The notes under the pieces were generated by a model. That model worked only from the letters and a program-made list of their open reading frames with translations, had not been told where the DNA came from and searched no databases. A stretch of 51,807 nucleotides of DNA from Symbiodinium natans (Eukaryota > Sar > Dinophyceae > Suessiales > Symbiodiniaceae), in the NCBI GenBank assembly GCA_905221605.1, contig CAJNDS010002096.1, positions 625,001 through 676,807 of the forward strand, in the 5' to 3' direction. Positions 43,301-51,807 of this stretch are shown in pieces (position 1 is the stretch's first letter; every line of letters begins with the position of its first letter). The translations under genes were made by a program, and so were the position numbers.

Positions 43301-43419
43301 TGGATCGGCTAACACGTTTTCCCTTGGCGGCCCACGCCCCCCAAGCATGCCCTAAACTATTACGTTTTTATGAGTTTCTCAGTGAATGCCCGCTAACTAC
43401 TCCGACGAAACAGACTGCA

Positions 43420-44192
43420 AGACCTTTCGAGGCGGAGCTGGGGGAGGAGCCAGCGATAGAAGCCTGCCTGAAAGCCGCGGAGATCGGGGTGCTGGGGCCA
43501 TTTGTGGATGCAGAGGATTGGATTGGTTTTTAATGGGTCACTAAAATCAGTTTATAGCATTCTGCGAGTGAGACTTCACCATTCTGGTGGCCCTAAGTCT
43601 TTGCAAGCAGAAGAACCTCGGGAGTGTGTTATATCCTGAAGCCACAGCTTCATGAGCGACGCAAGCCCAAGTTTGTGTCTCTGATACCACACGTGCGCAT
43701 CAGCTTACTCCTGCGTGGCCCCAAAGTTGCTGCAACCGAGGCAGAGACCTCTCCAGTGCCTGTCTCGATGCGCTAAAGTTAGGGTTTCACGACCGCCTTC
43801 CATGGTGCGGCAGGACTTTTATATCGATGCGCCGGAACGGCCGTTGTCGCAAGTCCAGCAAGACAAGGAGTCGAGTCGAAAGCATATCGCGGCATTATTA
43901 CGCATCCTGCGAATGGAACCTTCTCGGGATGTCCAGGGCTTCTGGCACTTCCTGCTTAGAGAATGTCTCGTTTATAGAACAGGGATATCCACCCGCAAGT
44001 CGGCTTCAGATGCGCTATGATCCCACTTTCCCTTGCAAGGAGGAGATCTTGGCCGTGCATGCAGCTCTGAAAAAGAACTCGAGCTTGTATGACATAGTCG
44101 CTTACCAGGCCCCTGGGCAACTCTTGGATTGTTGTCGGCTTGGGGAGCGAGAGACCGCCATACAAATAGAAGGAGTAGCAGCATCAATGTGA
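43420..44192 (+). other. Candidate gene, unidentified, possibly with introns or a frameshift
   Basis: Three plus-strand pieces read like protein: RPFEAELGEEPAIEACLKAA with EIGVLGPFVDAEDW (to TAA 43533); MVRQDFYIDAPERPLSQVQQ with HIAALLRILRMEPSRDVQGF (43801-44020); and MRYDPTFPCKEEILAVHAAL with KKNSSLYDIVAYQAPG (44012-44192), in a different frame from the second. The composition is that of a soluble charged protein. I recognise no domain; the frame change near 44010 may hide a splice junction. Confidence 0.3.
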
Positions 44193-44660
44193 ATGGCAGG
44201 CAGGTCGGGGTCGGCGTTGTCTTCGTAGTACTACCTCTAATATTTCCGGCTACAAATTATTCCTAGAAAAACCAAGGTCATGCTTCCCAACATGAAGCCA
44301 GATGTGGTCTGCCTCCCGGACGAGTAGATGCGCCGAGTTTCGTAGCTTGAGAGCCCTCTCCTGATTCTGGCTTGGGCTGGCAGCCGTAGGTGCACAGCTC
44401 ACCTATTATGCGATTTAGGCTCCAGGCTTTTTCAGTGAGCTTTTGAACGCTTGGGTACGCAGAAACTGCGGGATTGGCTTTAGGGTAAAGAAAGAAACAA
44501 GCTCTCACCTTTGTGGCGCACAAGTCGCCTCAGTGACTCTGAGCTCGTGACGCAGAGTACGCCCCAGAAGTCTTATGAAAGCTCCAGCATGCTCCCTTCG
44601 ACGCTGTTGGACCTGGAGGCTCCAAGGCTCAATGATGGAATGCCTTTGGAGGCTTTAGCG

Positions 44661-44694
44661 AGGCCTTAGCATTTCTTAGCATTTTTTGGCTAAG
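44661..44694 (+). promoter_or_regulatory. Relict spliced-leader-like sequence before the MFS 2 start codon
   Basis: The bases immediately before the ATG read TTAGCATTTTTTGGCTAAG, preceded by a second partial copy CCTTAGCATTTC. The canonical leader ends TAGCCATTTTGGCTCAAG. The relict differs by small indels only, ends exactly at the start codon, and its partial duplication is the pattern described for genes recycled through trans-spliced mRNA. The final AG can itself serve as a trans-splice acceptor. Confidence 0.45.
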
Positions 44695-47600
44695 ATGTTG
44701 GCCATGCTGATGGCTTTGCTGTGGGGACGGCTTGTCTTGGCAGTCCCAGCCGAAGCTGTACACTGCAACGGTGGCGGTGGTGTAGCGGATGTTGTTGCCA
44801 GTGTGGAGTCACTTGACTGCCAATCTGACGCGAGAGATGGCCTGACAACCATGACGGCTGTAGACTTCTTGCAGGTGCACGTCGATTTATCTGGTGCAAA
44901 CCTGCCCCACATGCTGCAGTCACCACAAAGTCTGCGCTTGATAGGTGGAAGCATGGTCCTGGCCTGCTTCCTTCTTGTTCTCAACTTTGCCGGCACAGAC
45001 ACCCTGGTGAGTGTGTCAATTTTCTTGGACTTGTTTATGACGACCATCCTTACACCATTGGCCCCGACACTTACGTCAAGCTACCAACTCATTGCACTGC
45101 TCACAAGTTCCAAGAACATTGTCACTTGCCTTATCGCGCCCTTCGCTGGTCGCTTCATCGACGGAAATGAGGCGAAGCTTGGCCTTACTCTTGCAGGATG
45201 TTGCAGGATGCTGCTACTGGGTGGGTCGAACTCTGGGTAAATGTTGTACCCAACTGGTAACATAGCACTGTAAATCAGGAGCCTGCAGTACCTCGCCTTT
45301 TCAAGCGCTCAGGAAGTCCATGCAATATGGGATGCTTTGCGCCATGCTCTGCTCTTTGAGCCTAGCTGTGGCAACTGGATCCAATCAGGGCTGGGACGAC
45401 TCTGTACCAAATGCTTTGAGGGACACCTCTCTAAGGGAACATTTCTCGAAGTTGCTGTTTGCAAAATTTCAAGCCACTGCATTTGGCGCAACATCTGAAC
45501 AGATCTGGGCAGAGGAAAGTCCTGGCAAGGACCTTGTACAACAAGGTTCTTGTGTACGACGGCATTTACTGTCACACAAGTTTAGCCAAGGTAACAAACT
45601 ATTGGTTTTGGCTGGCCGTACGCTGTATAAGCGGATGTTCAACAGCGGCTTGGCTGATCTAGATCCTGCCGGGGCCGTGCGGGGCCGCGGGGGGGGGGGG
45701 GGCGGGCGGGGCGGGCGGGGCTGTTCTGGGCACACTTTGCAGACTGGGAGAGAGCACCATTTGCTGTAGCAAGCAACGGTAAGCAACGGCCCTGGCCAAT
45801 TCTTGATCTCTTCACAGTACAATGCTGCCATTCATCGGCACCTTTTAATTTTGACCAGTCAAATGAGCCACGTGATCCGCGTGAGGGTCAGTAATTATCA
45901 CGCAGAGCATGCCACGCAGTTTGACAAACTAGGTACAATATACAAAGGTGCAATGTGCAGTGCTATCGACTGACCTTAGTACCTTAACCTCTCCCTGCGA
46001 AGGCCGCTGTCGTTTGGGGAGGCTTCGCGCTTTGCAACCAAGCACACGCAGATGAGGCACAAGTCTGGAATGACTGGTTGTAATATGCTGTAGTACGCTT
46101 GTGTAGAAAACTGATGCTTGAGAACCGTGTGAGATTTGATTCGGGAGTGAGCATGCAAGGTCCTGCTTGGGACTTAGATTTCGTGTGATGATGGATCTCG
46201 CAGACTTTTACTAAGAGTGCACTGTAATTAGAATATGGGTAGACGAATTATGCGATACTATATTGCACATCCCTTTGCTTTCTTTCAAAAGTCTGCACAT
46301 TCTTGTGTGAGGATGTGCTCAACATTATGCACCAGCCATAGACGCCTGGTACGTGCACATCCCCAAGCATGCGCAGAAAAGCTATGCTGCCAACGACAGT
46401 ACTGGGCTTCTAGTGAGACCTTCCAGAATTCTCTGGGGCTTAGGGCTTAGGGTCGAGAGTCGAGAATCTAGTTGAACCAGGGCTGGGTCGAATTCGGGCC
46501 GTTCAATTCTCTACATAATCCCTGCTTCATCCGAAGGCGGCTGCCCGCACGAAGGCGATGTCAATGGCAACCGCTGGCCTCTATGTCGGGGCGACTGGTC
46601 TATGTGTAGGCAAACACAGGGCTTCATCATCACCTTATGTTGCGCAGTTCCTTCTCACGCTTCAGACTGCTGCATCGGGCATACCGGGCAACTTACTCTA
46701 GGACATGCAATGGTAATAGCTGTCAGGAAGTTTCCCAACATTCACAACGATCTTGTCCCGTTCGTCCTTCGGGCACCATTTTTGAGCTGAAACCCAGCAG
46801 CTAACCCTAAGTTAACCGCAGCTCAGGTGATCTTGGGCCCACAGGCTCCGCAGCTTTCTGTCGCTTTAAGAGAAGCCCTGCCCCACGAGCCTCAGGAGTT
46901 CTCTTGGATTAGGGTTCGGTGCATGTCAACCATTGCAGTTCTGTGATGTCCTGCGTTCTGCTTCCGTGAGTAGAACCATTTCACGAAGACTTCCCAAGGA
47001 GCGGATCGAGTTCTTAAGACAACTAGGAGCTATGTTAAGCACTGTTATTGCCCAATGGGCAAACTCTTGGGAATCCCTGAAGGCCGGAGGCTTGTTCGTT
47101 GATGATCCGCGGGGTCTCTTTATCCTGCTGTCGGCGGCGCAGTTGTGTACCTTCATCACACTGCGTTTTAGATTGCCAGACCTTTCGAAGCGGCAAACGC
47201 AGATGCAGAAACAGTCGGAAGATGCAGCACTTCGTCCGCATCCAGTTAGGCTCGGTTTCGAAGGGAATGCACACGCTTCAGACTGAGCGGATCGCGACGT
47301 TGTCTGTAATTTATGATGCTCTTGCCGCTGTTGCCTTTCAAACCTGAAGTAGCTAAGTAGCACCTGCGAGCAACCTTTTCGGACGTCGAAAACAATATGG
47401 GTATGTGCATGGGCGACCTTAGTGTAGGGACAGCTCACTAGGTTCCTTCAGCCCCCCTGCACCCCAATATCCTGCAAAGCTGATCAGACACATAGGCGCC
47501 ACCATCAGAGCTGGTTGAAGTTTCCTGCGAGTTGTATGTCACCTGTTTTCTCACACTGCCACAATTTCTCCCCATGGAACGCATTCCCAGTTCAATGCCT

Positions 47601-48677
47601 TCATATTTCTTCATGCACTCATGCATAGTTGCGACATTGCGACTGAAGGTTGGCATGGTTCGCTTGGCCATGGACCCAGATGTACGCCGTCCAATCATTG
47701 CCTTATTCCTGGCTTTGGCCTTCGTTGCTGCCCTGGGGTCCACGGCTTTTGAGTACATGGTCCGCTTGGGATATGACCAGATGAAGCAGAACCTGACATG
47801 GCTGCTAAGTTCAGTTCCGGCGATCCTGTTTGTCTACCTTGTTCCAGGACTTCGTTCCCTTTTGGAAGGCCCAACACTGCAGATTCTGGCGATGTTCTTA
47901 GGTGGGGCCAGTTCTTTCCTCTTTGTTGACTCCAAGTACATCTTGCTTGCCTCTACACTGCTTGGGGCGAGTATTGCGGCCGGAATCGTGGATGCAAACA
48001 CGCCGGCTATTCTGGCTGACCGGAGTCAGGAGAGGTATGGTGGGACAACCCCTCAGTTGCGCAGATTGGTATAGGTGCGTATTGTGTCACAACAACCACG
48101 GCAACACATTGCAAGATTAGGGAAAGACAATTCGGTGGCACAGCGGCGAACGCGAGCGCCCGCCCACTCACACACACACACAACACACACACACACACAC
48201 ACACAACACACACACACACACACTCTGCGCAGCAAATCTCCTTATCCCCAACCGGGACGCGATCGCTTGTGTGACCTGCAACTAAGGACAGGTCAGGTGT
48301 TTGTTCTATCCAATGTTGCAGACCAGGCTGCTTTTGTCTTAGGTCCTGCAGGAGGCAGCATGATTTGCCAGCGCGCGACATGGGAACTTTATTCAGAAAG
48401 TTTTGCGTGGTACAACCTGGAAGAAGTGTTTGTCATTGTCACAGCAGCTTTCAAATGTCTTTGGATGTTGAAGATCCCCATTCGACCTTTTGGTTCGTCT
48501 CATATTCGTTGCACGAACCAGGTGAGCTTCCCGCTTATGTGCCAGGGTTTTGGTGGATGTATGATGCTTTACGCTCTCTACTTGTCTTCGTTCTCATTGT
48601 GGAGCACATTGTGGCCGGAGAAGTCTGGAGAGGAGGCGTGTGGAAACAACCCCGATAATAGTGTCTCCAGCACCTAG
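44695..48677 (+). CDS. MFS transporter 2, SLC18 (vesicular amine transporter)-like
   Basis: ATG 44695 follows an in-frame TAG at 44677. Exons: 44695-45176 (TM1-TM2: SIFLDLFMTTILTPLAPTL, IAPFAGRFIDGNE); 45313-45394 (TM3: SMQYGMLCAMLCSLSLAVAT); 45591 to about 45650 (TM4: NYWFWLAVRCISGCSTA); 46537 to about 46605 (TM5: AMSMATAGLYVGATG); 46999 to about 47217 (TM6: GLFILLSAAQLCTFITL); 47649-48039 (TM7-TM10: LAMDPDVRRPIIALFLALAF, GIVDANTPAILADRSQERYG); 48292 to about 48374 (TM11: QVFVLSNVADQAAFVLGPAG); 48522-48677 (TM12, stop TAG). The order and the 'GxVDxxxxPIxxxLxDxR...YGxVYxxxDxAF' pattern match SLC18-type H+ antiporters. The substrate is unknown. A loop exon between TM4 and TM5 may be missing. 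Donors include GC, GA and GT. Confidence 0.8.
45676..45722 (+). repeat. G-run with quadruplex potential
   Basis: A 14-G homopolymer followed by GCGGGCGGGGCGGGCGGGG lies in a presumed intron of MFS transporter 2. Confidence 0.7.
48170..48225. repeat. (CA)n microsatellite
   Basis: ACACAC dinucleotide run with AACACAC interruptions, inside the intron between the 48039 donor and 48292 acceptor of MFS transporter 2. Confidence 0.93.
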
Positions 48678-48679
48678 AG

Positions 48680-49575
48680 TTGCACAGGGTGCATAGTGGC
48701 ACAGAGATCCCAACCGTGAAATGAAAAGTCGGAAATGCCTACGAACTATGCAAGAAATGATAAGAAGACACTGCACGACGTTCGTCACAACGATGCGACC
48801 CCGATATCAATAAGCAAACCTTGAAATATTCCCTGCTGACGTCTGGCAGATAAATGCCTGTGCCCGGTTGTGCATCTCATTTGCTGGCAGTCCAGTTTCC
48901 AGACATTTCCAAGGCCGCGTAATACGCGCCGTCCAAAGTCCTGATCACAAGGCAAGCTGTATTTGTAAACGTGTATTCGCGCACTCATAGCCGAAGCCCA
49001 AAAGTGGCTCTTTTGTGCAGACACGTATCAATTCGTGCAGAGCGACAACATGCTGGATACCGTGCTGGTTCTAATGGGCGTATCTTTGTCCTGCAGGTTA
49101 CATGTTTGATGTTCATTGATCCTTCATTGCAGCTGACGGCTCACAGCACAAGGAGCCTGGTGGATCTACTAAATTGACAGTGCAATTTGTCGGGTCATTA
49201 TCCGCCCCAAAGCCTTGATTGTTTAGGTGCTGGGGTCACAAGCCACAACTGTATCCAAGGATCAAAAGATCTTGTTCTGTCTAAGCAGCATACACCTTGG
49301 CACACCTTGGCAGTTTAGGGGGGAAAGAGTCAACCACGCACATTGAGGTAACTTCCCTTGCTCATGGCATGGCGCCCTGGCCCAGTGCGGCTGATCTTCT
49401 TGCAGTTAGTCAGGCTCTCTGGCATGCCCAAACTTCGAAGCCGGTGCACTTAACCCAAGATATGCCAAAAGATGCTAGCTGCTAGCTCAAATCCGAAATT
49501 GTTCTTGCATGCCCAGCAACTGTAAGCGCCCCATCCACCACTTTGCAAAGTTACAAAGCTTCCTACAGATTCTTG
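48680..49575. other. Region downstream of MFS transporter 2, no assigned gene
   Basis: One plus-strand stretch (49014-49105: CADTYQFVQSDNMLDTVLVL and MGVSLSCR before a GTTACA donor-like site) has an exon-like look but no recognised family. Confidence 0.3.
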
Positions 49576-49579
49576 AATC

Positions 49580-49925
49580 TAAACCCTGAAACCCTAAACC
49601 GTAAACCCTAACTAAACCCTAACCCGAAACCCCAAACCCTAAACCCTAAAACCCTGAAACCTTAAACCCTATAGGGTTTAGGGTTTAGGGTTTATAGGCT
49701 CATTCTACAAGGAATGTGGCTTATATTTGGCTCATTCCAAAGGCTTATTTTTGGTGTCTGAGGTTCCATGGTTTAGGGTTTAGGGTTTATGAGCTCATTC
49801 TACAAGAAATTTGGCTTGTATTTAAGGTCTGTTAATCGATTTTTACAGGTTATGATCGTATAAAACGTATACAATAAACCCTAAACCCTAAACCTTTTGG
49901 GGTTTAGGGTTTAGGGTTTATTAAA
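49580..49925. repeat. Interstitial telomere-like repeats in inverted pairs
   Basis: CCCTAAA-type units at 49580-49669 meet TTTAGGG-type units at 49670-49698 head to head (CCCTATAGGG), and a second inverted pair lies at 49876-49921. The segment GGGTTTAGGGTTTA followed by GCTCATTCTACAAG occurs twice, near 49683 and 49776, showing a local duplication. Confidence 0.85.
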
Positions 49926-51460
49926 TGCACGATTCCCGAGTCTTGCAAAGCACTAGGAATCCTATGCCTTTAGTCTCATTCCAAGCTCCACCCCTCTGCC
50001 GAAACTTTCAACCTTCAACCCAAGTCTGCTAGGCTCATGGGCTCATGGGGTTCAGGGTTTAAGGATCTAGGATTGTCTGATTTCGGGTTTGTATATGACG
50101 GGCCTGAATCATTACCAAACCCCGCGAGACCCTGTTCGAAGTATCCTTTGGTGGACAAGGCTTCGCCTTATCGGCCGACTTTCTTTGTGGGACTGTTGTG
50201 CGGATAGTGGCTGCGCTGCATATATAGCTGCAAGTCCTGAAAACCCTGGCCGCCTACTAAGGCTTCAGTGCTGAAGATGGCTCGTCTCAACATCTCCTGA
50301 CTGCCCTTTTCTAAACGCTCCGGATGCCCGGCATGTATAGATAGTATCCGCTACAACGTACCCACTCAACGTTTCTTGAAGTACCCGTACACATTGCTCT
50401 TAAGGAGGCTCCTATCGAGGTAGTTGTGGGTCAATGTGTATACCAATAAATACATGGAGTATTCCGGGCTTCCAGCAGCCCTAACTAAAGCCGAAAATGC
50501 AGCTCCGTGTCTTGGCTATCTTATGGTAGGACCCTAGCCAAACAAAGTTATCCTACCAGAATTCAGGTCCACATGACTCCTGAGTCTACATCGTTTTGAC
50601 TTTGTTTCTTGAAGTTTGCCCATGAGTCAATTTACCTGCTCCCCCATACACTAGCCTACAAGTACTACCAACTCACACCCGGGTGCCTAACCAGAAAGTA
50701 CGCGTTTGTCCTTTTAGGGTGTTGAGGAATCCAGCTCACCGCAGCGCAAAAAAGTGCACGTCAGTCTCTGTACAAGGCCCAGTAGACCGCCATCCTAACA
50801 CCAGCCGAGAACCTGAAAAAAGAACTTTAGCCCCTAAGACATAAGGCTGAAACCTGACCCCAAACCGCTGCTAATGTATTAAACAGCCTAGATGCTAAGT
50901 CCTTCTGCTCTGCATTCGCATCTTCACCCTGCAGGGCTTAGAGTTTAGAGCTCGGATCATGCGCCGGGGTGCCAGATTCCAGGTACATTCTTGAACGATT
51001 TCCGTGGAGGATGAGGGGATTTGGAAAGTAATGAGTACAGCATTGAGTGCACGAATTGGCATAACCCGTGTTACGACTTCCAATGTTCCTAAACACACAT
51101 GCTAATCTGTCGAGAGTGGATGTATGGCTCAGCCTTCAGGATCATTAACCCTAAATCCAAAAACTCTGCACAATACCCCTCGGCGAAATCCCTACGATAA
51201 GTTAGGGACTTTTGCCCTCAAATATTGGGCCTATGATAATCCATGCGGTTTAGATTTCGGAGTTGAGGACCTTATAGTAGAAGTGCCAGGATATTTCGAG
51301 AAACACACTTATATGGAACTCTGATTTCATGTGCGATGCATTTGCCCTCAAGGCTTGTGCTGGGCCGGGAAGCCGTGTGTTGCTAGAAAAAATATACTCT
51401 CTTTTGCAGGGGGGAGGCGTCTCCGGCGGGGGGGCGCAGCCCCCCCTCCGGAGAATCCGG
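49926..51460. other. Subtelomere-like sequence without recognised genes
   Basis: Scattered TTTAGGG words. A frame at 51124-51324 (including FALKYWAYDNPCGLDFGVED and LIVEVPGYFEKH) looks protein-like but is unidentified. Confidence 0.35.
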
Positions 51461-51592
51461 TTTAGCCCTAAACCATGAAACACCAAACCCTAATTCCTAA
51501 ATGCAAAAATCAGCAAAACCCTAATCCCAAAACAGGAAACACCCTGAAAACCCTAATGCAAAAGACGAAAACCCCAAAAAACCCTAACGAAT
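51461..51592. repeat. Degenerate CCCTAAA repeats
   Basis: Irregular AAACCCTAAT and AAACCCTAA units, opposite in orientation to the array that follows. Confidence 0.75.
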
Positions 51593-51807
51593 TAAGGGAT
51601 TTTAGGGTTTAGGGATTTTAGGGTTTAGGGATTTTAGGGTTTAGGGATTTTAGGGTTTAGGGATTTTAGGGTTTAGGGATTTTAGGGTTTAGGGATTTTA
51701 GGGTTTAGGGATTTTAGGGTTTAGGGATTTTAGGGTTTAGGGAATTTAGGGTTTAGGGATTTTAGGGTTTAGGGATTTTAGGGTTTAGGGATTTTAGGGT
51801 TTAGGGA
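51593..51807 (+). repeat. 16-bp TTTAGGGATTTTAGGG array running off the window end
   Basis: About 13 near-identical copies of TTTAGGGATTTTAGGG, one variant at about 51738 (GAATTTAGGG). The G-rich strand points to the right-hand end, as in a right chromosome end, but the unit alternates a normal TTTAGGG with a 9-bp variant, so it may be a subtelomeric satellite derived from telomere repeat. Confidence 0.92.

Overview
The window looks like nuclear DNA of a dinoflagellate (Symbiodiniaceae-like, genus not determinable). Four things point there. Its multi-exon genes use GC and GA as well as GT splice donors, with acceptors almost always AG followed by G. Degenerate copies of the dinoflagellate spliced leader lie in the DNA. 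TTTAGGG-type telomere-like repeats recur. A reverse-transcriptase element of a type I associate with dinoflagellates is present. Perkinsids and chromerids share some of these traits, so the assignment is inferred.

Layout. 1-985 is a hairpin-forming satellite. 1270-2417 is minisatellite and trinucleotide sequence. 2817-3537 is a non-autonomous DNA transposon with 32-bp terminal inverted repeats. 3967-4540 is a 240-bp tandem repeat. 6340-6875 holds a dispersed repeat followed by a CCCH zinc-finger fragment. 8675-11876 is a degenerate tyrosine-recombinase-type (DIRS/PAT-like) retroelement with split direct repeats; part of it has been inverted, and its reading frame is exactly restored when the breakpoints are put back. 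13386-19695 holds exons of a first major-facilitator (MFS) transporter. 21246-40455 is a 13-exon arylsulfatase, perhaps with a signal-peptide exon at 20181. 40881-41290 is a TA-flanked MITE. 44695-48677 is a second MFS transporter, related to the vesicular amine transporter (SLC18) group. 49580-51807 is rich in telomere-like repeat and ends in a 16-bp TTTAGGG-variant array.

The arylsulfatase gene is the centre of the window. Thirteen exons join in consistent phase into about 488 residues. Intron 4 is 11.76 kb and consists almost wholly of different satellite families: a purine-rich higher-order array, an 87-bp hairpin array, a 55-bp palindromic array, TTATCATAATTATGATAA palindromes, CCTCCAGCC minisatellite, GATGATAAAA repeats and an AT-rich TTTAAATAA array. 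Other active-site motifs look intact, but the residue that should become formylglycine is encoded as serine (TCT) instead of cysteine.

The three recognisable host genes (MFS, sulfatase, MFS) are all on the plus strand, in line with the unidirectional gene blocks of dinoflagellates. A functional link (sulfate-ester hydrolysis plus small-solute transport) is possible, but nothing in the sequence proves it. Exon boundaries were set by eye from phase, splice motifs and family alignment, without transcript data.
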